A stretch of DNA of 64,000 nt from SZUA-318 sp964412015 (GTDB lineage: Bacteria; Gemmatimonadota; Gemmatimonadetes; Longimicrobiales; Gaopeijiaceae): NCBI GenBank assembly GCA_964412015.1, contig CAYPMO010000014.1:1-64000 (forward strand), written 5' to 3'. The stretch's first letter is position 1, and each line of letters starts with the position of its first letter. The notes under the pieces were generated by a model. It was not told where the DNA came from, ran no database searches, and worked only from the letters and a program-made list of their open reading frames with translations. Shown here piece after piece: positions 51,768 to 61,076 of the stretch. Made by a program: the position numbers and the translations under genes.

Positions 51768-52673
51768 GTGACGCGCGTCGTCGCGGCCGGCGCGCGCGCC
51801 GCGGCGCCCCGCGTGCTCGCGCTCCCGCTGGCCCTCGCGGCCGCGGCCTGCGGGCCGGTGTCCACGGGCGGCGGGCCGGGGTGCCAGCCCTCGCTCACCG
51901 CCGTGCCCCTCGGCGAGGAGCTCGAGGAAGCTTCCGGCGTGGCGCCGAGCCTCCGGCACGCCGACACCTACTGGACGCACAACGACGCGGGCTCCGTGCT
52001 GTACGCCGTCAACGGAGAGGGCGTCCTCGTGGCCCGCTTCCCCGTGCGGCCCCGCACGCGGGATTGGGAGGACGTCGCGGTGGCCGGCTGCGCCGAAGGC
52101 GGCTCGTGCGTGTACATCGCGGATCTCGGGGACAACTACGAGGAGCGCACGCACGGACGCATCCTGCGCGTCCCGGAGCCCGACCCGTCCGAGCCCGACA
52201 CCCTGCGCCCCGACGTCTTCCCGGTCCGCCTCCCGGACGGCGCCCGCGACATCGAGGCCCTCCTGGTCCTTCCGGGAGAGCGCATCCTCGTGGTGAGCAA
52301 AGGGCGCAACGACCCCGTCACGGTCTACCGATATCCCGGACCGCTCCGTCCCGACACCGTCGTGCTCGAGGAGGTCCAGCGCCTCTCCGACGGGCCTCGC
52401 ATCCTGCCCCGTCAGGTCACCGGAGGCTCGGTGTCGCCGCTCGGCCGCGTGGTGGCCCTGCGCACCTACGAGTCCCTCCAGTTCTACCGCCTGGTCGCCG
52501 ACACGCTCGTGCCGATGGACGGCGGCCTCGTGAACCTCCGCCCGTTGAGCGAGCCCCAGGGCGAGGGTGTGGGCATCGGCCTGGACGGTCTGGTGGTGCT
52601 CGCCTCGGAGGGCGGGCCCGCCGGCGCGCCCGGCTCGTTCACGTTCATGCGCTGCCAGATCGAGGGGCTGTAG
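51768..52673 (+). CDS. Hypothetical beta-propeller-like lipoprotein
   Basis: Protein of 301 residues starting at GTG 51768. Lipobox LAAAAC at about 27. Repeated short beta motifs (THNDAGSVLYAVNGEG, DWEDVAVAGC, CVYIADLGDNYEER, DIEALLVLPGERILVV) resemble a beta-propeller or esterase-like blade pattern; NDAGS and IADLGDN occur in proteins annotated as integrase-like or PhoX-like, but I cannot name the family. 16 bases after the thioredoxin-fold gene, so probably in the same operon. Confidence 0.65.
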   Translation: MTRVVAAGARAAAPRVLALPLALAAAACGPVSTGGGPGCQPSLTAVPLGEELEEASGVAPSLRHADTYWTHNDAGSVLYAVNGEGVLVARFPVRPRTRDWEDVAVAGCAEGGSCVYIADLGDNYEERTHGRILRVPEPDPSEPDTLRPDVFPVRLPDGARDIEALLVLPGERILVVSKGRNDPVTVYRYPGPLRPDTVVLEEVQRLSDGPRILPRQVTGGSVSPLGRVVALRTYESLQFYRLVADTLVPMDGGLVNLRPLSEPQGEGVGIGLDGLVVLASEGGPAGAPGSFTFMRCQIEGL

Positions 52674-52741
52674 CGGGCCGGCGCGCGGCCCGGTCCGGCG
52701 GATCCGCGACAACGACGCAACCAGTCCAAGGAGGTAGGGTC

Positions 52742-55264
52742 ATGGTGTACCACGTGGCGTCCCGTGCGGTGTCGGCGCTTCTTCTGACCTCCCTCTTGTC
52801 CCCCGGTCCGGCCGCGAGCCAGCAGCGGGGCGGCGCGGCGTCCGACACCACCCCGCTCCCCACGATCGAGGCGAAGACCGCGGGGATGCGGAAGCTCGAT
52901 GGCTTCATCCCGGCCTACTGGGAGGAGTCGGCCGGGAAGATGTGGATGGAGATCGGCCGCTGGAACGAGGAGCTGCTCCATTACGCGTCGCTCCCGGCGG
53001 GCATGGGCCAGAACGACGTGGGGTTGAACCGGGGCGATCTCTCCAGCGAGCACGTCGTCGTGTTCAAGCGCGTCGGTCCGAAGGTGCTCATGGAGGAGCC
53101 CAACTACCGGTACCGCGCGGTCTCCGACGACCCGCTCGAGCGGAAGTCCGTGGAGGACGGCTTCCCGACCTCGATCCTCTGGGGGTTCACGGTCGCGGCC
53201 GAGACCGGGACCCGCGTGCTCGTGGACGCCACCGAGTTCTTCCTCTCCGACTGGCACGGCGTCATCGGAACGCTCCGCCGCACGAACCAGGGCACGTTCC
53301 GCCTCGAGAGCTCCCGGAGCGCGTTCTTCCTGCCCCGCACGAAGGCGTTCCCGAAGAACACCGAGGTCGAGGTGACGCTCACGTTCACCTCGGACCAGGC
53401 CGGCGACCTGGTCCGGAGCGTGACGCCCACGGCCGGCGCGCTGACCGTGCGCGAACACCATTCGTTCGTCGAGCTCCCGCCCCTCGGGAGCTTCAGGCCG
53501 CGCAAGGCCGACCCCCGCGCCGGGTTCAGCGGCATCGACTACATGGACTACGCCCAGCCCATCGGCGAGGACCTCACCCAGCGCTACATCGCCCGCCACC
53601 GCATCGAGAAGCGGAATCCCGACGCGGCGCGCTCGGAGCCCGTCGAGCCGATCATCTACTATCTGGACCCCGGCACGCCCGAGCCGGTGCGCTCGGCGCT
53701 CCTCGAGGGAGGTGCCTGGTGGAACCAGGCGTTCGAGGCGGCGGGCTTCATCGACGCGTTCCGCATGGAGGTGCTCCCGGACACCGCCGACCCGATGGAC
53801 GCCCGCTACAACGTGCTCCAGTGGGTGCACCGCTCGACGCGCGGGTGGAGCTACGGCAACTCGATCGTGGATCCCCGCACGGGCGAGATCCTGAAGGGCC
53901 ACGTCACGCTCGGCTCGCTCCGCGTGCGGCAGGACTACCTCCTCGGCGAGGGGCTCCTCTCGCCCTACGAGAACGGGGACGAAGACCCCACGGCCGTCTC
54001 CGAGATGGCGCTCCACCGCATCCGGCAGCTCTCCGCGCACGAGATGGGCCACACCCTCGGGCTCTCGCACAACTACATCTCGAGCGCACACCGGGAGCGC
54101 GGCGTCCAGTCGGTGATGGAGTACCCGCAGCCGCGCGCGACGCTCGTGAACGGCCGGGTCCACATCGGCCGCGACTCCTACGACGAGGGCATCGGCGCAT
54201 GGGACAAGGTCGCGATCGCCTATGGCTATACACAGTTCCCCGAAGGCACGGACGAGGACGCCGCGCTCGAGAAGATCCTGATGGACGCGGAGCGCGACGG
54301 CATCATCCTGCTCACGGACCAGGACGCGCGGCCCGCGGGTAGCGCGCATCCCCAGGTCCACCTCTGGGACAACGGGGAAAACGTGGCCGAGGAGCTCCAC
54401 CGCATGATGGACGTGCGCCGCGTCGCGCTCGAGCGGTTCGGCGAGCGCGCCATCAAGACCGGCGAGCCGCTGGCCACCCTGGAGGAGGTGCTCGTCCCGC
54501 TCTACCTGCACCACCGCTACCAGGCGGAGGCCACCACGAAGGTCGTCGCCGGCCAGTACTACACGTACGCGATGCGCGGCGACGGGCAGGAGCCCCTCCG
54601 CGCCGTCCCGGCCTCGGAGCAGCGCGCGGCGCTCACGGCGCTCATGCGCACGCTCGACCCCAAGGAGCTCGCGATCCCGCGGAGCGTGCTCGCGAAGCTT
54701 CCGCCGCGGCCCTTCCGCTACCAACCGCACCAGGATCTGTTCGCGCGCACGACAGGCCTCGTGTTCGACGCGGTGACGCCGGCGGCGAGCGCGGCCGACG
54801 TGACGCTCATGTTCCTGTTCCACCCCGAGCGCGCCGCGAGGATGGTCCAGCAGAACGCGCTCGATTCGTCGCTTCCCAGCCTCTCGGAGGTGATCGCCAC
54901 GGTGCGCCAGGCGACGTTCGGCCTGAGCCCCTCGGACGGCTACGAGGCCGAGATCAACCGCGCGGTCGAGACCGCGTTCGTGGCGCGCCTCATGGCGCTC
55001 ACCGGCCGGGCGCCCAACGCCCAGGTCCGCGCGGTGGCCTCCTACGAGCTGGACGAGCTCGTCGGGTGGATGTCGGAGAGCCTCGACCAGGCGTCCGACG
55101 CGGATCGGGCGCACTACCTGATGCTCGCCGCCGAGATCAGCCGGTTCCAGCGCCGCGAGTTCGATCCCTCGATGATGCCGGCGACGCCCGAGGCGCCTCC
55201 GGGGGCCCCCATCGGGGAGCCCCCGCTCGAGTGGCTGGGCGCGAGGGGGTGGGATCCGGCTTAG
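52742..55264 (+). CDS. Secreted zinc metalloprotease, DUF5117/DUF5118 type
   Basis: Protein of 840 residues. Signal peptide to about ASQQ (28). DUF5118 then DUF5117 regions open with GFIPAYWEESAGKMWMEI and continue with ASLPAGMGQNDVGLNRG. The catalytic metzincin motif HEMGHTLGLSHNY has zinc His433 and His437, with His443 as third ligand, and the SVMEYPQPRA Met-turn follows. C-terminal helical region 620-800. A perfect AAGGAGGT precedes the ATG. This family is abundant in Gemmatimonadota and Bacteroidota; its physiological substrate is unknown. Confidence 0.92.
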   Translation: MVYHVASRAVSALLLTSLLSPGPAASQQRGGAASDTTPLPTIEAKTAGMRKLDGFIPAYWEESAGKMWMEIGRWNEELLHYASLPAGMGQNDVGLNRGDLSSEHVVVFKRVGPKVLMEEPNYRYRAVSDDPLERKSVEDGFPTSILWGFTVAAETGTRVLVDATEFFLSDWHGVIGTLRRTNQGTFRLESSRSAFFLPRTKAFPKNTEVEVTLTFTSDQAGDLVRSVTPTAGALTVREHHSFVELPPLGSFRPRKADPRAGFSGIDYMDYAQPIGEDLTQRYIARHRIEKRNPDAARSEPVEPIIYYLDPGTPEPVRSALLEGGAWWNQAFEAAGFIDAFRMEVLPDTADPMDARYNVLQWVHRSTRGWSYGNSIVDPRTGEILKGHVTLGSLRVRQDYLLGEGLLSPYENGDEDPTAVSEMALHRIRQLSAHEMGHTLGLSHNYISSAHRERGVQSVMEYPQPRATLVNGRVHIGRDSYDEGIGAWDKVAIAYGYTQFPEGTDEDAALEKILMDAERDGIILLTDQDARPAGSAHPQVHLWDNGENVAEELHRMMDVRRVALERFGERAIKTGEPLATLEEVLVPLYLHHRYQAEATTKVVAGQYYTYAMRGDGQEPLRAVPASEQRAALTALMRTLDPKELAIPRSVLAKLPPRPFRYQPHQDLFARTTGLVFDAVTPAASAADVTLMFLFHPERAARMVQQNALDSSLPSLSEVIATVRQATFGLSPSDGYEAEINRAVETAFVARLMALTGRAPNAQVRAVASYELDELVGWMSESLDQASDADRAHYLMLAAEISRFQRREFDPSMMPATPEAPPGAPIGEPPLEWLGARGWDPA

Positions 55265-55296
55265 ATTTCAGACGGACTCCCCCAGGAGCGCGCCGC

Positions 55297-55560
55297 GTGA
55301 TCATCACCGACGAGATGCGCTCGCAGCTCCTCAAGCGAGCCGGGTACCGCTGCGAGTGCATGGGCGGCAACTGCCGCCACCACCGCAAGGGCGCACGCTG
55401 CCCCAGGAGACTGCGACCCAACGAGTGGAAGGTCTACTACCGAACCGAGGCGGCCGGTGCCAACCTCTGGAACCTCGAGGCGTGGTGTCTCACCTGCTTC
55501 GAGAACAACTTCGGGGCCGGAAAGGGGCGCGAAAGCGCGGAGGAAGCGCCGAAGCGGTAG
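55297..55560 (+). CDS. Small HNH-like zinc protein
   Basis: Protein of 87 residues. LLKRAGYRCECMGGNCRHH resembles the N-terminal half of an HNH endonuclease, and NLWNLEAWCLTCFENNFG the C-terminal half (NL-x-x-WC-x-x-C). Six Cys and paired His residues could hold one or two zinc ions. The usual HNH catalytic His position near the HH is present, but other residues deviate, so nuclease activity is doubtful. GTG start at 55297 with AGGAG upstream. It ends 12 bases before the duplicated gene fragment. Confidence 0.6.
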   Translation: MIITDEMRSQLLKRAGYRCECMGGNCRHHRKGARCPRRLRPNEWKVYYRTEAAGANLWNLEAWCLTCFENNFGAGKGRESAEEAPKR

Positions 55561-55572
55561 GCCACCGAACAC

Positions 55573-55657
55573 CCCCGGGTCAGTACCTCGACTCCAACTC
55601 CGCCTGCGGCGTGATCCTCATCGGGACGCGGAGGGGAGGCGACGTCCGAGGCGGTAG
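55573..55657 (+). repeat. Copy of the 3' end of the carboxypeptidase-regulatory-like gene
   Basis: Eighty-five bases match 57984-58069 with two substitutions and one missing base. The matching copy at 57984-58069 is the exact 3' end, including the stop codon, of the gene starting at 57035. Here the remainder of that gene is absent and the missing base would shift the frame. It is a remnant of a paralogue or a duplication end. Confidence 0.85.
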
Positions 55658-55699
55658 AAGGTGCTTGACAATTCCGCAATGTCACTGCTGATTTACGGC

Positions 55700-56905
55700 A
55701 TGTGGATTGCGCGTGATTGGGCCGCAGCCCTCCGATCCCTTGCTCGGGCCTTCCCGGCCGTGCTCGTCACCGGTCCGCGGCAAGTGGGCAAGACCTCCCT
55801 CCTCCGGCGCGAACACCCCCACGCCACCTACGTCACCTTCGACGACCCCTCCGTCGCTCGCCATGCCGAGACCGAGCCCGACGACTTCCTCTCCCGCCTC
55901 GCCGAACCTGTCCTGTTGGACGAGGTGCAGTACGTTCCGGGCCTCTTCCGCCACCTGAAGCGACGCATCGACGAGGATCGACGGCCCGGCCGGTTCGTCA
56001 TGACGGGCTCCCAAAGCTTCGCGTTGATGGAGAACGTCTCCGAGAGCCTCGCGGGACGGTGCGCCATCCTCGAGATGAGCTCGCTCTCGTTCACGGAGGC
56101 GCGCCGGGCCGTCCCGGAGCTCCCGGACCTGGAGTTCACGGTGCGCGGGGGGTTCCCCGAGCTCTACGCCGGACGCATCGAGCGCGCCGGCGACTGGTAC
56201 ACGGCCTACCTGGCCACGTACCTGGAGCGGGACGTACGGAACCTCCGGCAGGTGGGGGACCTGAGGGACTTCGACCGCTTCCTGCGCGCGGCCGCGCTCC
56301 GCTCCGGCACCGTGTTGTCGTACGCGGACCTGGCCCGAGACGTCGGTGTGGCACCGAACACCATCAAGGCATGGATCTCCGTGCTCCAGGCCTCGGGGCA
56401 GATCCACCTCCTGGAGCCGTATCACCGCAGCATGGGCAAGCGGCTCGTGAAGTCCCCCAAGCTCTACTTCATGGACTCGGGGCTCGCCTGCTTCCTGGTC
56501 GGCATCCAGGACGTCGAATCGCTACGGGCATCGCCGCTGGCAGGAGCGCTCTGGGAGACGTTCGTCGTTGGCCAGGTCCTCCGGCACTTCCAGGTCGACA
56601 AACAGCGGCCGCCGGTCTGGTTCTGGAGGACCGCCTCCGGAGTCGAGGTGGACCTTCTGATCGAGCGCGGCGGCCGGTTCACCGGCCTGGAGTGCAAGCT
56701 GTCGGAGCGACCCGGGACCGAGGCCCTGCGTGGCTTCCACGGGTTGACCGCGCTCTACGGGCACGACGCGCTGGAGGCGGGCTTCGTCGCTTGCCGGACG
56801 TCGCACCCGTACCGGATCGGCGACGATCCCCCCGTGAGGGCCGTGGGTGTGGCGGATCTCGTCGCCGCGCTGGGGAGCCGGCCTCAGGGCACGGTAGCCG
56901 GCTAG
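55700..56905 (+). CDS. ATPase with DUF4143 (AAA_14) domain
   Basis: Protein of 401 residues. AAA_14 ATPase: Walker A GPRQVGKT (25-32), Walker B PVLLDEVQYVP (about 70), sensor MTGSQSFALM. C-terminal DUF4143 domain (about 180-370) has DRDVRNLRQVGD-like RDVRNLRQVGDLRDFDRFLR, YADLARDVGVAPNTIKAWI and the nuclease-like VWFWRTASGVEVDLLIE with ECKLS. Typical of small mobile ATPases often inserted in genomes. I choose the ATG at 55700, which begins the family N-terminus MWIARDW; in-frame starts at 55661 and 55679 exist. The upstream DNA is notably AT-richer than its surroundings, consistent with transfer. Confidence 0.88.
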   Translation: MWIARDWAAALRSLARAFPAVLVTGPRQVGKTSLLRREHPHATYVTFDDPSVARHAETEPDDFLSRLAEPVLLDEVQYVPGLFRHLKRRIDEDRRPGRFVMTGSQSFALMENVSESLAGRCAILEMSSLSFTEARRAVPELPDLEFTVRGGFPELYAGRIERAGDWYTAYLATYLERDVRNLRQVGDLRDFDRFLRAAALRSGTVLSYADLARDVGVAPNTIKAWISVLQASGQIHLLEPYHRSMGKRLVKSPKLYFMDSGLACFLVGIQDVESLRASPLAGALWETFVVGQVLRHFQVDKQRPPVWFWRTASGVEVDLLIERGGRFTGLECKLSERPGTEALRGFHGLTALYGHDALEAGFVACRTSHPYRIGDDPPVRAVGVADLVAALGSRPQGTVAG

Positions 56906-57034
56906 CGAGGGATCGCCTCCTCCCGACGTCCCGACGGGAATGGACCCCGCGCGATCCGTCTTGCCCCTAGCCTGCGGGCAGCGTATCGTGACGTTGGGAG
57001 GAGCGGCCGGCCATCCGCGCCGGCCCCGGGGATC

Positions 57035-58069
57035 ATGAAGGCTCTTCCGCTGGCCCTCGTCGCCCTCTGCTCGGCGCTGTATGCCCCTGCCCTCGGCGCC
57101 CAGGACGTCTCCTGTCCACCGCCCGATGCGGCCGCCCGGATGGGAGCCGTGATCGGCACGGTCATGGACGCCCTCGGCGGCGCTCCCGTCGCGTCCGCCC
57201 GCGTCGAGCTGCGCAGGCCCCGGTTCGAAGCGCCCCTTCGGGCGCAGTCCGACCGCGACGGCCGCTTCGTCTTCTGCTCCGTGCCCGCGGGTGAGGTCGT
57301 GGTGTCCGCGCGGGAGGGGGAGCGCAGGGGGGCGGTCGGTCCCGCGGTGCTGGAGGCGGGCGCGACGCTCGAGGTCGTCGTCGAGGTGTGGAGCGCGATG
57401 GGGGCCAGCGGCACGCTGGCGGGCGAGATCGTGAACGCCGAAACGGAGAAGCCCGTGGAGGGCGCCTACGTCCTCTTGCCGGAGCTCGGACAGTCCTCGG
57501 TCTCCAACCAACTGGGACGGTTCGTGTTCGCGTCCCTCCCGCCGGGAAGCGCCACGCTCCAGGTCCGGCGCCTGGGCTACGCCGACGCCCAGGGAACCGT
57601 CGAGATCGAGGCGGGCAGGACGACGGAGACCCGCGTGTCGCTCACGGTCGAGGCGATCGGCATGGAGCCCATCGTGGTGACCGCGGTGAGCCGCCGGATC
57701 CAGCTCCCGGGCCTCGAGGACTTCGAGCGCCGCTACTTCAGCGGGTGGGGCAAGTTCGTGCTCGAGGAGGAGATCCGGGTGCGGAACCCGAGCAAGCTCT
57801 CGCAGGTGCTGCCCGAGACCGGTGTGGAGGTCCTGGGCAACGGCATGCAGGTGATCATCAGCAGCTTGCTCTACCAGTGGCCCGACCCGGGGCAGGACCC
57901 CGCGCAGGAGGCGGCCGACGCCGTGAACCTCATCCACCCGAGCGAGATCCTGGCGGTCGAGGTGTACCGCGGCCCCGCCGAGACCCCGGGTCAGTACCTC
58001 GACTCCAACTCCGCCTGCGGCGTCATCCTCATCTGGACGCGGAGGGGAGGCGACGTCCGGAGGCGGTAG
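57035..58069 (+). CDS. Secreted protein with two carboxypeptidase-regulatory-like domains and a plug-like end
   Basis: Protein of 344 residues. Signal peptide to GAQD (about 23). Two CarboxypepD_reg/CNA-B-like beta-sandwich domains: GTVMDALGGAPVASARVEL from about 40, and GEIVNAETEKPVEGAYVLL from about 135, as in the N-terminus of SusC and TonB receptors. The end (VRNPSKLSQVLPETGVEV, YLDSNSACGVILIWTRRG) resembles a TonB plug, but no barrel follows. Its last 28 codons are duplicated upstream of the ATPase gene. Role unknown, presumably in the envelope. Confidence 0.75.
   Translation: MKALPLALVALCSALYAPALGAQDVSCPPPDAAARMGAVIGTVMDALGGAPVASARVELRRPRFEAPLRAQSDRDGRFVFCSVPAGEVVVSAREGERRGAVGPAVLEAGATLEVVVEVWSAMGASGTLAGEIVNAETEKPVEGAYVLLPELGQSSVSNQLGRFVFASLPPGSATLQVRRLGYADAQGTVEIEAGRTTETRVSLTVEAIGMEPIVVTAVSRRIQLPGLEDFERRYFSGWGKFVLEEEIRVRNPSKLSQVLPETGVEVLGNGMQVIISSLLYQWPDPGQDPAQEAADAVNLIHPSEILAVEVYRGPAETPGQYLDSNSACGVILIWTRRGGDVRRR
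57984..58069 (+). repeat. 3' end copy of the duplicated segment
   Basis: The intact copy of the repeat, located at the end of the 57035 gene and finishing exactly at its stop codon. Its partner is at 55573-55657, so the ATPase gene and about one kilobase of following sequence lie between them. Confidence 0.85.
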
Positions 58070-58119
58070 GACGGCGCGGAGTCGCCGTCGTCGGATTCCG
58101 GGAGAGAATCGGCGCTCGA

Positions 58120-58140
58120 TGCCGGTGCTGGACACCGGCA
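58120..58140 (+). terminator. Hairpin between the plug-like gene and the M14 gene
   Basis: Eight-bp stem (58120-58127 with 58133-58140) and a five-base loop, 50 bases after the stop codon. No T tract follows; a weak terminator or a processing signal. Confidence 0.4.
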
Positions 58141-58215
58141 GGTAACACTGGTTGCGCCTCGTCTCTTTCCCCCGCACCCTTTCCCTGATCCGCCTCCCTA
58201 TCCGAGGGTCCACCC

Positions 58216-61050
58216 ATGCGTCTCCGTCCCCTCCGCTCCTTCCGCCGCGCCGCCGGGCCTGGCCCCCGGTTCGCCCAGCCGGCCGCCGCCCTCCTTCTCC
58301 TCGCCGCGCTCTCGCTGCCGGCATCGGCCCAGAACCTCACCACGCCCGAGCAGTTCTTCGGGCACGCCATCGGCGCCGACTACCAGCTCCCGAACTACAC
58401 CCAGTTCGAAGCCTACCTGCGCATCCTCGATCGTGAGAGTCCGCGCCTGGTCGTCGAGGAGATCGGCACGACGTGCGAGGGCCGCGCGGAGCTCATGGCG
58501 ATCGTCACCTCGCCCGAGAACCACGCGCGCCTGGCGCGCTACAAGGAGATCTCGCAGCGCCTGGCGCTCGCCGAGGGCGTGAGCGAGGCGGAGGCGCGCG
58601 CGCTCGCCAAGGAAGGCAAGGCGGTCGTCTGGATCGACGGGGGCCTGCACGCCTCCGAGATCCTCGGCGCGCAGCAGCTCATGGAGACCATCTGGCAGAT
58701 GGTCAGCTTCAACGACGAGGAGACGCTCCGGTTCCTGGACGACCTCGTCATGCTCTTCGTCCACGCCAACCCGGACGGCCAGGAGCTGCTCGGCGACTGG
58801 TACATGCGCGAGCCGGACCCGCTCGAGCGCACGACGGGCGGCATCCCGCGTCTCTACCACAAGTACGTCGGGCACGACAACAACCGTGACTCCTACATGG
58901 TCGCCATGCCCGAGACCGAGAACATGGCCCGCATCCTCTACATCGAGTGGATGCCGCAGATCATGTACAACCACCACCAGGTCGGCCCCGCCGGGGCGAT
59001 CATGTGGGCGCCCCCGTTCCGCTACCCGGCCAACTACAACATCGACCCGATGGTGCTCGCCGGCATCGAGCGGGTCGGCCTCGCCATGCAGGCTCGCTTC
59101 GTCTTCGAGGACAAGCCGGGCGTGACGATGCGCGAGGGTGGCCCGTTCTCCACCTGGTGGAACGGCGGCCTCCGGACGACCGCGTACTTCCACAACATCA
59201 TCGGGCTCCTCACGGAGTCGCAGGGCAACCCGACGCCGATCGAGATCCCGTTCGTTCCGAGCCGGATCCTGCCCGACGGGGACACGTTCCTCCCGATCTC
59301 TCCACAGACGTGGCACTTCCGCCAGTCGGTGGACTATTCGGTCACGGCCAACCGGGCGGTGCTGGACTACGCCTCCAGGAACAGGGAGCAGGTGCTCCTC
59401 GAGATCTGGAAGGCGGCCCGGAGCCAGATCGACAAGGGGAGCACGGACACCTGGACGCTGACGCCCAGCCGCCTCGACCGGCTCCGGGAGGTGCTGGAGC
59501 GCGACGGCAACCCCGAGCGGTTCCTCGGGGCCCAGACCGGGGCGCTGGCCGGGTACTTCTCCTCCGGCGTGCCCTCGCGGTACTTCGAGTCCGAGCTCCG
59601 CAAGCCCGAGGACCGGGACCCGCGAGGCTACATCGTCCCCTCGGACCAGAAGGACTTCCCCACCGCCACGAAGTTCATCAACGCGCTGCTCAAGAACGGC
59701 GTCGTCGTCCACCGCGCCCCGCGGGCGTTCGAGGTGCTCGGCAAGCGCTATCCGGCGGGCTCGTTCGTCGTGAAGACCGCACAGGCCTACCGGCCCCACG
59801 TCCTGGACATGTTCGAGCCCCAGGACCACCCCAACGACTTCAAGTACGAGGGCGGACCCCCGGTCGCCCCCTACGACAACGCCGGCTACACGCTCGCCTA
59901 CCAGATGGGCGTGTCGTTCGACCGGATCCTCGAGGGGTTCGACGGTCCGTTCGAGCGCGTCAGCGGCCTCCAGGATCCCCTCCCCGGGGACGTCACGGAC
60001 ATGGAGCGCGCGGCCGGGTTCCTGCTCAGCCACGCCCAGAACGACGTCGCCATCGTGACCAACCGGTTGCTCGCGGACGGCTCGGAGGTTAACTGGATCA
60101 AGGAGCCTTTAACGGTTAGGGGCCAGACCTTCCCCGCCGGGACCGTGTACGTCCCGGCCGGTGCAGGAGTGGTGGAAAAGCTCTCGGAATGGGCTTCGGA
60201 GCTGGGCGTGGATGTGCAAGGCGTCTCCTCCGCGCCACGCGTCCCGATGCTCGAGCTGAACAAGGTCAGAGTGGGTCTCTGGGACCGCTACGGCGGCTCC
60301 CAGCCGTCCGGCTGGACCCGCTGGCTCTTCGAGCAGTTCGAGTTCCCCTTCCGCCTGGTCTTCCCCCAGGAGCTCGACGCGGGCGACCTGAGAAAACAGT
60401 ACGACGTTCTGGTTTTCGTGACCGGCGCGATCCCCGAGGCCGATCGCGGCGGCGAGGAGTTCGACATCTTCGGCGAGGCCCCCCGGCAGGTCCCTGAAGA
60501 GTACCGCGCCTGGTTGGGGAACATCACCGTGAAGGAAACCGTCCCGCAGCTCCTCCGGTTCCTGGAGGACGGAGGGACGATCATCGCGATCGGGAGCTCG
60601 GTGGCCATCGCCCACCACGCCGGCCTGCCGGTGTCCGACCACCTCGTGGAGGCCGGTGGCGAGCCGGTGTCGGAAGACGACTACTACGTGCCGGGCTCGG
60701 TCCTCCGGGTACGGGTGGATCCGTCGCGTCCGGTCGCCTGGGGACTCGGCGAGGAGCTGGACGTGTTCTTCGCAAACAGCCCGGTCCTCAGGCTCGATCC
60801 GGCGGCCGTGCCGATGGGCCTGAAGCCCGTCGCCTGGTTCGACAGCGAGGCGCCGCTCCGGAGCGGCTGGGCCTGGGGCCAGCGCCGGCTGAAGGGCGGC
60901 GTGGCCATCGCCGAGGCGAAGGTCGGCGACGGCAACCTCTTCCTCTTCGGGCCCGAGGTGATGAACCGGGGCCAGCCGCACGGGACGTTCAAGCTCGTCT
61001 TCAACGGGATCTTCCTCGCCACCGCAACGGAGGGACGGCCGATCTCCTGA
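58216..61050 (+). CDS. Secreted M14 family zinc carboxypeptidase
   Basis: Protein of 944 residues. Signal peptide with cleavage near ASAQN (38). Catalytic domain: GGLHASEILG gives zinc His145 and Glu148, NHHQVG the third His near 253, and LLTESQG the catalytic Glu334. The remaining 550 residues contain further domains (a GATase-like strand pattern around 700-800) that are typical of long M14 proteins of this phylum. Digests peptides outside the cytoplasm. The ATG lies about 147 bases after the previous stop; I see no clear ribosome-binding site. Confidence 0.92.
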   Translation: MRLRPLRSFRRAAGPGPRFAQPAAALLLLAALSLPASAQNLTTPEQFFGHAIGADYQLPNYTQFEAYLRILDRESPRLVVEEIGTTCEGRAELMAIVTSPENHARLARYKEISQRLALAEGVSEAEARALAKEGKAVVWIDGGLHASEILGAQQLMETIWQMVSFNDEETLRFLDDLVMLFVHANPDGQELLGDWYMREPDPLERTTGGIPRLYHKYVGHDNNRDSYMVAMPETENMARILYIEWMPQIMYNHHQVGPAGAIMWAPPFRYPANYNIDPMVLAGIERVGLAMQARFVFEDKPGVTMREGGPFSTWWNGGLRTTAYFHNIIGLLTESQGNPTPIEIPFVPSRILPDGDTFLPISPQTWHFRQSVDYSVTANRAVLDYASRNREQVLLEIWKAARSQIDKGSTDTWTLTPSRLDRLREVLERDGNPERFLGAQTGALAGYFSSGVPSRYFESELRKPEDRDPRGYIVPSDQKDFPTATKFINALLKNGVVVHRAPRAFEVLGKRYPAGSFVVKTAQAYRPHVLDMFEPQDHPNDFKYEGGPPVAPYDNAGYTLAYQMGVSFDRILEGFDGPFERVSGLQDPLPGDVTDMERAAGFLLSHAQNDVAIVTNRLLADGSEVNWIKEPLTVRGQTFPAGTVYVPAGAGVVEKLSEWASELGVDVQGVSSAPRVPMLELNKVRVGLWDRYGGSQPSGWTRWLFEQFEFPFRLVFPQELDAGDLRKQYDVLVFVTGAIPEADRGGEEFDIFGEAPRQVPEEYRAWLGNITVKETVPQLLRFLEDGGTIIAIGSSVAIAHHAGLPVSDHLVEAGGEPVSEDDYYVPGSVLRVRVDPSRPVAWGLGEELDVFFANSPVLRLDPAAVPMGLKPVAWFDSEAPLRSGWAWGQRRLKGGVAIAEAKVGDGNLFLFGPEVMNRGQPHGTFKLVFNGIFLATATEGRPIS

Positions 61051-61073
61051 GGCACGCGCGCCGATCTCGGCGC
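61049..61073. repeat. Left copy of a direct repeat bracketing the Xre-RES module
   Basis: GAGGCACG, then one base, then the 16-base hairpin GCGCCGATCTCGGCGC at 61058-61073. The same order recurs at 62038-62065 with four bases between the two parts. It begins at the stop codon of the M14 gene. Possibly a terminator pair or a trace of insertion. Confidence 0.6.
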
Positions 61074-61076
61074 GGC

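Noticed and set aside
52484..55114. 876-codon open frame opposite the DUF5117 protease gene
   Set aside because: The translation is of low complexity and matches nothing, while the opposite strand has a strong ribosome-binding site, a signal peptide and zinc motifs.
55665..55696. TTGACA with AT-rich sequence downstream as a promoter for the DUF4143 ATPase
   Set aside because: A fitting -10 element would put the transcription start at or past the chosen start codon at 55700. It may be chance in an AT-rich stretch, so it is not listed as a promoter.
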